DNA of 64,000 bases from Paratractidigestivibacter sp003150175 (lineage in GTDB: Bacteria; Actinomycetota; Coriobacteriia; Coriobacteriales; Atopobiaceae). This document shows, piece by piece, positions 55,459 through 64,000 of this stretch. Within the stretch, counting starts at the first letter, position 1. Each line of letters starts with the position of its first letter. Made by a program: the position numbers and the translations under genes. Below the pieces are notes generated by a model. The model did no database searches. It had not been told where the DNA came from and worked only from the letters and a program-made list of their open reading frames with translations. The stretch is taken from assembly GCF_964283195.1 (NCBI RefSeq), contig NZ_CAXYLH010000009.1; one strand, 5' to 3'.

Positions 55459-55533
55459 TGGCAGGGGTAGTAGGATTCGAACCCACATTGATGGCACCAA
55501 AAACCACTGTCCTAACCATTGGACGATACCCCT
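55459..55533 (-). tRNA. tRNA-Gln (anticodon UUG)
   Basis: The minus strand folds as a cloverleaf: acceptor AGGGGTA/TACCCCT, D-arm GTCC-GGAC, anticodon stem GTGGT/GCCAT with loop TTTTGGT (anticodon TTG), T-arm GTGGG TTCGAAT CCTAC, and an encoded CCA. Confidence 0.93.
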
Positions 55534-55734
55534 GTGCGTCCGCCATTGTACCAATAAGCCGGCACCTCCCGCCACCTCAAGCGACCTGAGCGAATAGCGC
55601 TCCGCCAGAATCCTGCGGATTTTACGCATCGCGTACAATGCGGCCCGAAATCGTTCCAATCGGTCAAATGGCTGCGTTATTATTGTGAGCGGTATTTTCT
55701 GGGACAAGCAAACTTCGCTTTTGGAGGCACATCC

Positions 55735-57126
55735 ATGCCCATGACCGCGATCATTCTCGCCGCCGGCGAGGGTACGCGCATGAAGTCCCGTCACCCCAAG
55801 GTAATGCACAAACTGCTCGATCGCCCGCTCGTCTCGTGGGTCACGCGCGCGGCGCGCAACGCCGGGGCCGACCGCATCATCGTGGTCGTCGGCAACGGCG
55901 CCGCCGAGGTGCGTGCGCACCTCGCCTCCGAGACCGACGTCGAGTGCGTCGAGCAGACCGAGCGCCTGGGTACGGGACATGCGACCCGCGTAGCCATCGA
56001 AGCCGCGCACGTCACCGAGGGGCCCGTCGTCGTACTCAACGGCGACCTCCCGCTCATCGAGGCCGACACCATCCGCGCCTTCGCGGACTCCGTCGCCGAC
56101 GGCGAGCACGCCTGCGCCATCCTGACCATGACCCCGCCCGACCCCTTCGGCTACGGCCGCGTGGAGCTCGCCGCAGACGGCACGGTCGAGCGCATCGTGG
56201 AGCAGAAGGACTGCACGCCCGAGCAGGACAAGAACCTCCTTGAGTGCAACGCCGGCTGCTACGCTTTCGACGGCGCACTGCTGGCCAAGCACATCGGCGA
56301 GGTCGGCTGCGACAACGCGCAGCACGAGTATTACCTGCCCGACATGGTGCAGATCCTCCGCGAGCACGGCCACGCGACGACCATCACCCACTGCGACGAC
56401 TACGTCGAGGGCCTGGGCGTCAACTCCCGTGTCCAGCTCGCCGAGCTCACCGAGCTCGCGCAGCAGAAGATCAACCGTCGCCTCATGGCGTCCGGCGTCA
56501 CCATGCTCGACCCCAAGACCGTGTGGGTCGGGCCCGACGTGACCGTCAGCCGCGACACCGAGCTGCTCCCCATGACGATGCTCTGGGGCAAGACCACCAT
56601 CGGCGAGGGCAACGTCATCGGGCCGAACACACGCCTGACCGACGTCACCGTCGGCGACAACAACTCCCTCGAGGAGACCGTCGGCGTCAACGTGACCTTC
56701 GACGACAACATCACCTGCGGCCCGCGCGCCTACCTGCGCGGCGGCGCGCACGTGCTCTCGGGCGCGCACATCGGCACCCACGTCGAGCTCAAGAACACCG
56801 TGGTCGGCGAGGGCTCCAAGGTCCCCCACCTCAGCTACATCGGTGACTGCCAGATGGGCGCCCACGTGAACATCGGCGGCGGCTCCATCACCTGCAACTA
56901 CGACGGCGTCCACAAGAGCCGCACCACCATCGGCGACGGCGCCTTCATCGGTTCCGACACCATGATGGTCGCCCCCGTGAACATCGGGGCCGGCGCGATC
57001 ACCGGCGCCAGCTCCTGCATCACCAAGGACGTGCCCGCCGACGCTCTGGCCGTTGAGCGCAGCGAGCAGTTCATGAAGGAAGGCTATGCCAGCAAGCGGC
57101 TCGAACGACTGAGGAAGGAAGCCTAA
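55735..57126 (+). CDS. glmU: Bifunctional GlcN-1-P acetyltransferase / UDP-GlcNAc pyrophosphorylase
   Basis: A 463-residue enzyme for the last two steps to UDP-GlcNAc. The N-terminal uridyltransferase has ILAAGEGTRMKS near residue 7 and ERLGTGHA near 77. The C-terminal left-handed beta-helix (about 250-450) has hexapeptide repeats (IGEGNVIGPNTRL onwards) and the acetyltransferase site HLSYIGD and CNYDGVHKSRT. GGAGG lies eight bases before the ATG. It uses the product of GlmM encoded at 5206. Followed three bases later by prs, a conserved pair. Confidence 0.96.
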   Translation: MPMTAIILAAGEGTRMKSRHPKVMHKLLDRPLVSWVTRAARNAGADRIIVVVGNGAAEVRAHLASETDVECVEQTERLGTGHATRVAIEAAHVTEGPVVVLNGDLPLIEADTIRAFADSVADGEHACAILTMTPPDPFGYGRVELAADGTVERIVEQKDCTPEQDKNLLECNAGCYAFDGALLAKHIGEVGCDNAQHEYYLPDMVQILREHGHATTITHCDDYVEGLGVNSRVQLAELTELAQQKINRRLMASGVTMLDPKTVWVGPDVTVSRDTELLPMTMLWGKTTIGEGNVIGPNTRLTDVTVGDNNSLEETVGVNVTFDDNITCGPRAYLRGGAHVLSGAHIGTHVELKNTVVGEGSKVPHLSYIGDCQMGAHVNIGGGSITCNYDGVHKSRTTIGDGAFIGSDTMMVAPVNIGAGAITGASSCITKDVPADALAVERSEQFMKEGYASKRLERLRKEA

Positions 57127-57129
57127 CAG

Positions 57130-58125
57130 ATGTACGAGAACCTAAGCGATCCCGCACCCATCAACACCGAGATCAAGCTCTACTCCGGCACCGGTAACCC
57201 TGAGCTGTCCAAGAGGATCGCGGACATCCTGCACCTCGAGCTCCAGGGCCTGACCACCGAGAAGTTCGCCAACGGCGAGACCTACGCGCGCTTCACCGAG
57301 TCGGTCCGCGGCGACGACGTCTTCTTTATCCAGACCATGGCCGGCGCCAACGTCAACGACCTGATCATGGAGACCCTGATCGTGGCCGATGCGGCCAAGC
57401 GCGCCTCTTGCCGCAAGTTCACTGCCGTCATCCCCCACTACGGCTACGCCCGCCAGGACCGCAAGGCCGCTCCGCGCGAGCCGATCACCGCGCGCCTCGT
57501 CGCAAACCTCCTCGAGGCCGCCGGCGTCGACCAGGTGATCACCGTTGACCTGCACCAGGGCCAGATCCAAGGCTTCTTCAACATCCCGGTCACGCACCTC
57601 ACCGGCCTGTACCTGCTCGGCGACTACTTCAAGAAGAAGGACCTCGACTGGTCCGAGACCGTCGTCGTCAGCCCCGACATGGGCCGCGCCAAGGCCGCCA
57701 AGAAGCTCTCCGACTACCTCGGCTGCGAGGTCGCCATCGCCCACAAGAGCCGCCCGAAGCACAACCAGTCCGAGGTCATGGGCATCATCGGCGACATCAA
57801 GGACAAGACCTGCATCGTCAACGACGACATGATCGATACCGCGGGCACTCTCTGCGGCTCCGTCAAGAAGCTCAAGGAGATGGGTGCCGGCAAGATCTAC
57901 GTCTGCGCCACCCACGGCATCTTCACCGACCCCGCCATCGAGCGCCTGCAGGAGGCTCCCATCGAGGAGTGCGTCGTCACCGACGTCATCCCCTGCGCCG
58001 TCGCTAACCAGCCGGGCTCCAAGATCAAGACGATCTCCATCGCCAACGAGCTCGCCGAGGCCATCTACAGCGTGTACACCAACAAGCCGATCTCCAACAT
58101 CTTTGGCGGCGACCTGAACCTGTAA
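57130..58125 (+). CDS. prs: Ribose-phosphate pyrophosphokinase
   Basis: A 331-residue PRPP synthetase (ribose 5-phosphate plus ATP to PRPP and AMP). Seen: FANGETYARF, the ATP-binding PHYGYARQDRKAAPREPIT, and the PRPP loop IVNDDMIDTAGTL near residue 240. Length is normal for class I. It overlaps functionally with purL upstream in purine supply. The stop codon is one base before a 29-bp palindrome followed by a T-run, which probably ends the glmU-prs transcript. Confidence 0.96.
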   Translation: MYENLSDPAPINTEIKLYSGTGNPELSKRIADILHLELQGLTTEKFANGETYARFTESVRGDDVFFIQTMAGANVNDLIMETLIVADAAKRASCRKFTAVIPHYGYARQDRKAAPREPITARLVANLLEAAGVDQVITVDLHQGQIQGFFNIPVTHLTGLYLLGDYFKKKDLDWSETVVVSPDMGRAKAAKKLSDYLGCEVAIAHKSRPKHNQSEVMGIIGDIKDKTCIVNDDMIDTAGTLCGSVKKLKEMGAGKIYVCATHGIFTDPAIERLQEAPIEECVVTDVIPCAVANQPGSKIKTISIANELAEAIYSVYTNKPISNIFGGDLNL

Positions 58126-58159
58126 TGACGAAAAGGGACTGTCCCTTTTCGTCATTTTT
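58126..58159 (+). terminator. 29-bp palindromic repeat, copy 3, acting as terminator
   Basis: Arms TGACGAAAAGGGAC and GTCCCTTTTCGTCA with a central T, followed by TTTTTC. Identical to the copy at 16887. Confidence 0.8.
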
Positions 58160-58269
58160 CGGGGCCGTCCGCGACGTGCGGGCGGCCCCGTTTTCTACTT
58201 CATTACCCACTTGGGCCAGTAATGTAGACATGAGCTGCGAGCACCATCGCTTCTCTGAAGGGAGTCATC

Positions 58270-58839
58270 GTGGCAAAAGCAGCCACCATCATGATTGTCT
58301 GCGGGCTCGGCAACCCCGACGCCGAGTATGAGCACACGCGCCACAACGCCGGTTTCGCGACGGTCGACGTCCTCGCCGAGCGCCACGGCGTGCGTTACTG
58401 GAAGAGCGAGGCGGGCGCGCAGACGGCCACGCTGTCGTGGCGCGACGCCGACGGCGAGAAGCGTGAGGCCATCCTCGCAAAGCCGATGAGCTACATGAAT
58501 ACCTCGGGCGGGCCCTTGTCCAAGCTCGCGCGGGCGCACCGCGTGCAGCCGGAGCAGATCCTCGTGGTCCACGACGAGGTCGACCTGCCCGCCGGCCAGG
58601 TCAAGGTCAAGCTCGGGGGCGGCCTGAACGCCCACAATGGCCTGCGCTCAATCGCCGACAAGCTCGGGAGCCGCAACTTCGCGCGCGTCCAGTTCGGCAT
58701 CGGCCGCCCACCTGGAAAGATGCAGGTCGCCGACTACGTCCTGCGCGAGCTCAAGGGCAACTTCCTCGAGGAGTTCGAGGTGACGGCGCAGCAGGCGGCA
58801 GACGTCGTCGAGCGCGTGCTCACGGAGGGCGCGAAGTAG
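58270..58839 (+). CDS. pth: Peptidyl-tRNA hydrolase
   Basis: A 189-residue Pth that frees tRNA from peptidyl-tRNA. The active-site His is in YEHTRHNAGF near residue 25. SYMNTSG and VVHDEVDLPAGQVKVKLGGG follow, with GHNG-like AHNGLRSI. GTG 58270 is chosen because GAAGGGAG lies six bases upstream. It is often found after prs. Confidence 0.96.
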   Translation: MAKAATIMIVCGLGNPDAEYEHTRHNAGFATVDVLAERHGVRYWKSEAGAQTATLSWRDADGEKREAILAKPMSYMNTSGGPLSKLARAHRVQPEQILVVHDEVDLPAGQVKVKLGGGLNAHNGLRSIADKLGSRNFARVQFGIGRPPGKMQVADYVLRELKGNFLEEFEVTAQQAADVVERVLTEGAK

Positions 58840-58877
58840 GGTCTGCAGCGACCTCACAGCTATCCCCCATACTAGAA

Positions 58878-58927
58878 GATCCCCCGGCGACGGTTCCCGA
58901 AGGAACCCGTCGCCGGGGGATCGTTTT
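58878..58927 (+). terminator. Terminator after pth (also faces nfnB)
   Basis: A ~20-bp stem GATCCCCCGGCGACGG with TTCC and its complement, CGAA loop, one bulge, followed by GTTTTT. It lies between convergent genes. Confidence 0.92.
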
Positions 58928-58959
58928 TGCGGGCAGAGTATCCTACGCGCGAGGCTGGA

Positions 58960-60366
58960 CTACTTCGTCAGCGCCTCGGTGATGGACGCGGCGGCCTTCT
59001 TGCCGGCGCCCATGGCGAGGATGACGGTCGCGGCACCGGTGACGATGTCGCCGCCGGCCCAGATGCGCGGGTCGGTCGTCTGGCCGGTCTCCTCGTCAGC
59101 GACGATGTAGCCCCACTTGTTGAGCTCCATCTTGCCGCCGATCTTCTTTGCGAAGGGGTTGGCGTTGGTGCCGATGGCGGAAATCGCGACGTCGCAGGGG
59201 ATCGTCTCGACGGCGCCCTCGATGGGCACCGGACGACGGCGGCCGGACTCGTCGGGCTCGCCGAGCTCCATCTTCTGGACCTTGACGGCGCAGACGGTGC
59301 CGTCCTCGCCGGCGATGAACTCGAGCGGCGAGACGAGCGGCATGACCTCGACGCCCTCGGCCTTCGCGTGGTGCAGCTCGGCGCGACGGGCGGGCATCTC
59401 GGCCTCGGTGCGGCGGTAGGCGATGATCGCGCGCTCGGCGCCCAGGCGCTTGGCGGTGCGGACTGCGTCCATGGCCACGTTGCCGCCGCCGAAGACGACG
59501 ACGTTCTTGCCGTGCTTGGTCGGGGTGTCGTACTCCGGGAAGTTGTTCGCCTTCATGAGGTTCACGCGGGTGAGGTACTCGTTGGCGAAGAAGACGTTCG
59601 GCAGGTTCTCGCCGGGGACGTTGAGGAACTTCGGCAGGCCGGCGCCCGTGGCGACGTAGATGGCGTCGAAGCCCTGCTCGAAGAGCTCGTCGGCGTTGGT
59701 GATGTTGCCCACGACGGAGTTGTACTCGAACTTGACGCCCATCTCTTCCAGGCCGTCGATCTCGCGCTTGACGACCGCCTTCGGCAGACGGAACTCGGGG
59801 ATGCCGTAGACGAGCACGCCGCCGCCGGTGAAGAACGCCTCGAAGACGGTGACGTCGAAGCCGTTGCGGGCCAGCTCGCCGGCGCAGGTGATGCCGGAGG
59901 GGCCGGAGCCGACGACGGCGACCTTCTTGCCGTTCTTGGGCTTCATCTGCGGCTTGGAGGCCAGCTCAGGCTGGTCGCCGACGAAGCGCTCGAGCTGACC
60001 GATGGCGACCGGCTCGCCCTTCTTGCCGCGGACGCACTTGCCCTCGCACTGGTTCTCCTGCGGGCAGACGCGGCCGCAGATGGCGGGGAGCATGGACTCC
60101 TCGCGGATGATGTCCAGGGCGCCGCCGTAGTTCTTCGCGCGGATCTGCTCGATGAACTTCGGGATGTTGATGTTGACCGGGCAGCCCTCGACGCAGAACG
60201 GGCGCTTGCAGTCCATGCAGCGCTCGGCCTCGGCCAGCGCCATCTCCTCGGTGAAGCCCTTGTCGACGGGACGGAAATCCTTCGCGCGCTCGTCGGCCGG
60301 CTCCTCGTTGTCCTTGGTGCGCGGGGACTTCATGTCCGGCACAAAGCGACCATTTACCTGTGGCAT
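58960..60366 (-). CDS. nfnB: NADH-dependent ferredoxin:NADP+ oxidoreductase, large subunit (NfnB / GltA-like)
   Basis: A 468-residue flavoprotein homologous to the small subunit of glutamate synthase. The N-terminal Fe-S domain has ERCMDCKRPFCVEGCPVNI and CGRVCPQENQCEGKCVRG. The first FAD motif is VAVVGSGPSGITCAGEL and the second nucleotide motif VVVFGGGNVAMDAVRT. It ends GGDIVTGAATVILAMGAGKKAA. Because its partner gene is an NfnA-type subunit rather than a large glutamate synthase, electron-bifurcating transhydrogenation (ferredoxin, NADH, NADPH) is the better call. It starts inside the nfnA 3' end (13-base overlap). Confidence 0.88.
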   Translation of the reverse strand: MPQVNGRFVPDMKSPRTKDNEEPADERAKDFRPVDKGFTEEMALAEAERCMDCKRPFCVEGCPVNINIPKFIEQIRAKNYGGALDIIREESMLPAICGRVCPQENQCEGKCVRGKKGEPVAIGQLERFVGDQPELASKPQMKPKNGKKVAVVGSGPSGITCAGELARNGFDVTVFEAFFTGGGVLVYGIPEFRLPKAVVKREIDGLEEMGVKFEYNSVVGNITNADELFEQGFDAIYVATGAGLPKFLNVPGENLPNVFFANEYLTRVNLMKANNFPEYDTPTKHGKNVVVFGGGNVAMDAVRTAKRLGAERAIIAYRRTEAEMPARRAELHHAKAEGVEVMPLVSPLEFIAGEDGTVCAVKVQKMELGEPDESGRRRPVPIEGAVETIPCDVAISAIGTNANPFAKKIGGKMELNKWGYIVADEETGQTTDPRIWAGGDIVTGAATVILAMGAGKKAAASITEALTK

Positions 60367-61196
60367 GCGCAGTTCGCCTCCTCATAGGCCTTGAGGGACT
60401 GGCCCTCCTCGGTACGGTATGCAGCCTGACGCGCGCGAAGGTCGTTCCAGTCGACCTTGGTGGCGTCGAAGTCGGGGCCGTCGACGCAGGCGAACTTCGT
60501 CTTGCCGTCGACCTCGACGCGGCAGCAGCCGCACATACCCGTGCCATCGACCATGATGGGATTGAGCGACGCGGTGATGGGGGTGTTGTACTTCTCGGCC
60601 GTCATGGCGGAGAACTTCATCATCGGGACGGGGCCGACGCAGAAGACCTGCTCGACGGCCTTGCTCTGAAGCAGGCGCTCGAGCGGGGCGGTGACCACGC
60701 CCTTCTCGCCGTAGGAGCCGTCATCGGTGGTGATGTGGATGTGGTCGTCGTCGAGCAGCTCGCGGAACTGGTCCTCGAGCAGCAGCAGGTCCTTGGTGCG
60801 GGCGCCCATGATGGCGTGCACCTCGTGGCCGGTCTCGACCAGGTGCTTGGCGACCGGGAAGGCGATGGCGAGGCCCACGCCGCCGCCGATGACGGCACAG
60901 GGGCCGTCGGCCATCTCGGTGGGCATGCCCAAAGGACCGGTGACGTCCTTGAGCGAGTCGCCGGCCTCGTAGGAGGACAGCATCTCGGTGGTCTTGCCGA
61001 TCACCATAAAGATGAACTCGACCCAGCCCTCCTCGGGGTTCCAGCCCGCCAGGGTGAACGGCACGCGCTCGCCCGTCTCATTCGCGCGCACCATGAGGAA
61101 CTGGCCGGCATGTGCATGCTTGGCCATCGCGGGCGCTTCGATGCGGAACTTGAACACCTTCTCCGAGAACTGCGTCTTGTCGAGGATCTTGTACAT
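60354..61196 (-). CDS. nfnA: NADH-dependent ferredoxin:NADP+ oxidoreductase, small subunit (NfnA)
   Basis: A 280-residue ferredoxin-reductase-fold protein (FAD domain RVPFTLAGWN, NAD domain VIGGGVGLAIAFPVAKHL) with a C-terminal 2Fe-2S cluster motif GMCGCCRVEVDGKTKFACVDG. It resembles the electron-transfer subunit of dihydroorotate dehydrogenase, but no pyrD is present and the next gene is nfnB. ATG 61196 has GGAG eight bases upstream. A TACAAT (minus strand, 61279-61284) beside the palindrome TACCGC-GA-GCGGTA is a plausible promoter. Confidence 0.88.
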   Translation of the reverse strand: MYKILDKTQFSEKVFKFRIEAPAMAKHAHAGQFLMVRANETGERVPFTLAGWNPEEGWVEFIFMVIGKTTEMLSSYEAGDSLKDVTGPLGMPTEMADGPCAVIGGGVGLAIAFPVAKHLVETGHEVHAIMGARTKDLLLLEDQFRELLDDDHIHITTDDGSYGEKGVVTAPLERLLQSKAVEQVFCVGPVPMMKFSAMTAEKYNTPITASLNPIMVDGTGMCGCCRVEVDGKTKFACVDGPDFDATKVDWNDLRARQAAYRTEEGQSLKAYEEANCACHR

Positions 61197-61453
61197 CAAC
61201 GAACTCCTCTCCTGCTTTCATTGCCATGCGGCGAGGCCGAGGTCCCCACGACCGATCGGCCACGTCAAAAACTTTGTAATTGTACCGCGAGCGGTAGGTA
61301 AGGCCTGTTGGAACCGCCGTTCACGGGCGAGAAGATGCCGTTAGCGGAAAGAAGGACGAGAGGGTATGTGCGACGGGCACGACGTGCGAGGCATGGCGGG
61401 GACGCGGAGTGCGAGGAGATAGCGGCCCAGACGGGGACGAGAGGGGCGCGGGC

Positions 61454-62446
61454 CTAGCCCAGCGGCGGCATCGGCTCCCAACCGGGGTCGCGCAGGATGC
61501 GGCGCGATTCCACGTAGCCGGCCCACAGGCGCGACCAGCCGCTGCGCAGGTGGCTGCGATCCACGATGAGGATCCGCAGCAGCTCCTTGGCGAAGTTCGC
61601 GAGCGTGCCCACGGCGTAGAGCGCAGGGTTGTAGTCGCCGTACACCTGAAAGTAGCGCGCGAGATAGGCGCGGTTGCGCGTGATGTAGTAGCGCGTCATG
61701 TCGCTCGCGGAGTTGAGCTGGCGCACGGAGCCGATCTCTTTGTTCGCGACCTCGCGGCGGCGGCTGAGCACGACTTCGGGGATGTAGTAGACGTCGGTGA
61801 CCTTGCTCGCCACGTAGCCGAAGCACGCGTCGTCGAGGTAGATGAAGAAGCGCGGGTCGGGCAGGCCGGCCTTCTGGACCACGCGGCGCGAGAAGAAGCT
61901 GCCCTCGAAGCACAGGACGTTGCAGAGCTTGTACCTCTCGCCGGGGCGCCAGCCATCGCGCGAGAACGGGTTGTAGATGGCCAGGCCGGTCCAGAAGCGG
62001 TGTTGCCAGAAGAAGTGCCCGCCGTCGAAGTCGCGCCGGGTGCCCATGATCGCGTCGGACTCCTTAGACCAGCGCGCGAGCACGGCCAGGCCGTCGGGTT
62101 CGATGGCGACGTCGTCGTCCATCACCCAGAACCACTCGGCGCCGAGCTCGTAGGCGCGGCGCACGCCGGCGCTGAAGCCGCCCGCGCCGCCGGTGTTCTC
62201 CTCCATCGGGAGGTACACGACGCGCGAGGTGCCGCCCTCGTCGTCGGGGTCGTCGCCGGTAGGCCCCCACAGGGCGTTCGCGCGGACCTCGAAGTCGCGG
62301 ACGATGTCAGCCGTGAGCTGCGCGTTCTCGTTGTCGACGACCACCACGCGCCAAGGGGCGACGCTGGACTTCTCGATGGAGTCGAGAAGCTGCGAGAGGA
62401 GCTCCTGGCGCTTAAAGGTGACGATGACGATGGCGGGGCGGTTCAT
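61454..62446 (-). CDS. GT2-family glycosyltransferase (galactofuranosyltransferase-like)
   Basis: A 330-residue family 2 glycosyltransferase. After IVIVTFKRQELLSQLLDSIE it shows ENTGGAGGFSAGVRRA and the metal-binding WVMDDDVAIEPD near residue 120, then FFIYLDDACFGY. The GGAGGF and DDD patterns are typical of galactofuranosyl and rhamnosyl transferases. No membrane helices are evident; it probably acts at the cytoplasmic membrane face in cell-surface glycan synthesis. The start ATG 62446 has a weak ribosome site. A TATAAT lies ~40 bases upstream. Divergent from a second GT2 gene. Confidence 0.85.
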   Translation of the reverse strand: MNRPAIVIVTFKRQELLSQLLDSIEKSSVAPWRVVVVDNENAQLTADIVRDFEVRANALWGPTGDDPDDEGGTSRVVYLPMEENTGGAGGFSAGVRRAYELGAEWFWVMDDDVAIEPDGLAVLARWSKESDAIMGTRRDFDGGHFFWQHRFWTGLAIYNPFSRDGWRPGERYKLCNVLCFEGSFFSRRVVQKAGLPDPRFFIYLDDACFGYVASKVTDVYYIPEVVLSRRREVANKEIGSVRQLNSASDMTRYYITRNRAYLARYFQVYGDYNPALYAVGTLANFAKELLRILIVDRSHLRSGWSRLWAGYVESRRILRDPGWEPMPPLG

Positions 62447-62486
62447 GAAGCGGCGCGTCCAATCGGTGGGCTGGTGTTGCTGACTT

Positions 62487-62492
62487 ATTATA
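62487..62492 (-). promoter_or_regulatory. -10 element of the minus-strand glycosyltransferase gene
   Basis: A perfect TATAAT on the minus strand, 41 bases before the start codon; no strong -35. Confidence 0.45.
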
Positions 62493-62554
62493 AGGGAGCT
62501 GGCTGCGAGGAGCGGGCGCGGAAAGCCGCCCGCCCGCCGCCCGAAGGAGGGCCC

Positions 62555-63658
62555 ATGAGCAACACCGTCCACGGCCGGGTCTCGGTCGTCGTCCCCATGT
62601 GCAACGTCGAGACGACGCTCGACCAGTGCCTGCTGAGCATTGAACGCCAGACCTACCCTGACCTGCAGATCATTTGCATGAACGACGGGTCGCGCGATCG
62701 CAGCTCCGCGATCGCGCACGGCCACGCCGCCCGCGACGCGCGGATCGTCGTGGTCGACAAGCCCAACGAGGGCTACGGCGCCACCTGCAACCGCGGCATC
62801 GCGCTGGCCGACGGCGAGTGGGTCGCCATCGTGGAGCCCGACGACTACCTCGACCCCGCGATGTACGAGCGGCTCGTCGGCTGCGCCGAGGGCGTCGCGG
62901 ACGCTGGCGGCCGCGCGCCGGACGTCGTGCGGTGCGCGTACTGGCGCGTTTTCGAGGACGAGGCAGGCGGCGAGAGGCGCGTGAGCTGCCAGTACCTTCA
63001 CCGGGTCAAGCCCGCGCAGCAGCCCTTCCGCATCGGCGACGGCATCGAGCTTCTGCTGCACCACCCCGCGATCTGGGCGGGCATGTACCGGCGCCAGTTC
63101 CTCGAGCGCGCCGGCGTGCGGTTCCGCGAGGTGCCGGGTGCGAGCTGGACGGACAACCCCTTCCTCATCGAGACGCTCTGCGCCACCGACGCCCTCGCCT
63201 ACGTCGACGAGCCGCTCTACCTCTACCGAGAGCACGACCTGAACGACGCCGAGGCGCTCGCGCGCAAGTCGCCGCTGACGCCGCTTTCGCGCTGGAACGA
63301 GATGATGGACGCGGCCGAGAGGCTCGGCGTCACGGATGGGCGCGTGCTCGACGCGCTCGCGCTGCGCGGGGTCAACTACGCGATGATCACCGCGGACGCC
63401 GCAGGCGAGGACGCCCCGGGTGTGGCCGAGCTCGTCTCGCGCTCCATGGCGCGGCTGGAGCCCGCGAGGGTGTTCGGGCTGGCGGCGCTCTCCCCCGCCG
63501 CGAAGGGCTTCTTTGCGCGCGAGGTCGGCGTCGGGGCGCCGCGCGGGGGCGGGCTCGCCCGTGCGGGATACCTCGCACGGGAGGCCGCTTACCGGCTGCG
63601 CACGAACGGCCTCGGCTTCGTCGTCGACAACGTCCGAAGCCGCGCGAACCGGCTGTAG
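62555..63658 (+). CDS. GT2-family glycosyltransferase
   Basis: A 367-residue GT-A glycosyltransferase. Seen: VSVVVPMCNVETTLDQCLLS, IICMNDGSRDRS near 40, GYGATCNRGIALADGEW, and the DxD-like IVEPDDYLDPAMY near 100; then WTDNPFLIETL. No membrane helix. It resembles wall or capsular glycan transferases (EpsH/WcaA-like). ATG 62555 has GAAGGAGG six bases upstream. It is divergent from the GT2 at 61454, which suggests a shared role in a surface glycan; acceptor and sugar are unknown. Confidence 0.86.
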   Translation: MSNTVHGRVSVVVPMCNVETTLDQCLLSIERQTYPDLQIICMNDGSRDRSSAIAHGHAARDARIVVVDKPNEGYGATCNRGIALADGEWVAIVEPDDYLDPAMYERLVGCAEGVADAGGRAPDVVRCAYWRVFEDEAGGERRVSCQYLHRVKPAQQPFRIGDGIELLLHHPAIWAGMYRRQFLERAGVRFREVPGASWTDNPFLIETLCATDALAYVDEPLYLYREHDLNDAEALARKSPLTPLSRWNEMMDAAERLGVTDGRVLDALALRGVNYAMITADAAGEDAPGVAELVSRSMARLEPARVFGLAALSPAAKGFFAREVGVGAPRGGGLARAGYLAREAAYRLRTNGLGFVVDNVRSRANRL

Positions 63659-63725
63659 GTCTTTGAGGCGACCTTAGCAGCCGACTCCTGCGGCTGATCC
63701 AACAGTCGACTTCAGGAGAGACAAA

Positions 63726-63770
63726 AATCGAGGCCGTTCGCAGGCGGATAGTCTGCGAACGGCCTCGATT
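63726..63770. terminator. Bidirectional terminator between convergent genes
   Basis: A perfect 18-bp stem AATCGAGGCCGTTCGCAG and complement, 9-nt loop. On the minus strand the stem runs into ATTTTTGT, ending the gene at 63800. Confidence 0.85.
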
Positions 63771-63799
63771 CGCTTCAAGCGGCGCCAACGGACCGCGAA

Positions 63800-64000
63800 T
63801 CAGATAAAGGCGTCGGGCGCGAGGACGGCCGGAGCGCCGCGGCGCGCCACCGAGAGCAGGCGCGCCTGCATGATCGCCAACGAGACGTTTTGGCCCTTGA
63901 TGGGCCCGACCAGCGCGCGGGCGGCGCCGTCGCTCGGCTGCCCCACGCTCGCTGCGAGGCGCGCGCGATCGTCGGAGATCATCTGGCCCACGAGCGCGCG
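63800..64000 (-). CDS. 3' end of an unrecognised gene (partial)
   Basis: An open frame enters from the right edge and ends with TGA at 63800, giving about 66 residues. It has the repeated segment RALVGQMI / RALVGPIKGQ and ends RRGAPAVLAPDAFI. Strong coding-like composition and a terminator just downstream support a real gene. I do not recognise the product; the start is outside the window. Confidence 0.6.
   Translation of the reverse strand, partial: RALVGQMISDDRARLAASVGQPSDGAARALVGPIKGQNVSLAIMQARLLSVARRGAPAVLAPDAFI

Noticed and set aside
58960..60366. Glutamate synthase small subunit (gltD)
   Set aside because: No large subunit nearby; the overlapping partner is an NfnA-type protein, so NfnB is preferred.

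Overview
This is a G+C-rich (roughly 60-65%) bacterial chromosome segment. Several things fit a Coriobacteriia gut anaerobe, most like Collinsella (inference, no search was run): short intergenic spacers, an fructose/xylulose-phosphate phosphoketolase next to an L-arabinose operon, a one-chain PurL with fused glutaminase, an NfnAB transhydrogenase, and many short palindromic intergenic repeats. There is no prophage, no recognisable insertion sequence, no rRNA and no CRISPR array.

Layout. 395-7526 (minus strand): cell-wall and housekeeping genes read rplM-rpsI, then glmM-acpS-nnr-alr-udg-tsaE. 7717-9181 (minus): a patatin-like lipase and the tmRNA gene. 9429-23404 (minus): phosphoketolase, a LacI-family regulator and a complete L-arabinose module (galM, araD, araB, araA, and a four-gene sugar ABC importer). 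Arabinose would be taken up, isomerised, phosphorylated and epimerised to xylulose 5-phosphate, which the phosphoketolase cleaves. LacI-type operator-like palindromes lie in the xfp promoter region and upstream of the importer. 24149-25513 (plus): a DUF711/UPF0210 protein. 25969-26883 (minus): murB. 27041-30452 (plus): an FMN riboswitch and a complete riboflavin ECF importer with the two ATPases fused. 30674-34408 (plus): purL. 34749-40429: an EamA exporter, a lower-G+C solo SRA-like/HNH nuclease, a frameshifted zinc-ribbon gene, malic enzyme, a small Cys-rich protein and an NlpC/P60-like protein.

40565-51476 is an alpha-glucan/alpha-glucoside locus (malQ, glgP, msmK-type ATPase, two permeases, a binding protein, a GntR regulator, a glucoside-type PTS gene and a HAD phosphatase). 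Five of its genes are visibly damaged: glgP has an in-frame internal deletion and a lost C-terminus, one permease has an internal deletion, the other has lost its N-terminus, the binding protein has an internal TGA and the PTS gene has an internal TAG. The regulator and its candidate operators are intact.

51748-58839 (plus): galE, a polyprenyl synthase, a peptidoglycan-binding-domain protein, then (after a minus-strand tRNA-Gln) glmU, prs and pth. 58960-61196 (minus): nfnB-nfnA. 61454-63658: two divergent GT2 glycosyltransferases. 63800-64000: the 3' end of an unrecognised minus-strand gene.

The main non-genic signal is a set of at least five unrelated families of short inverted or palindromic intergenic repeats. 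The main genic signal is the multi-lesion alpha-glucan locus.
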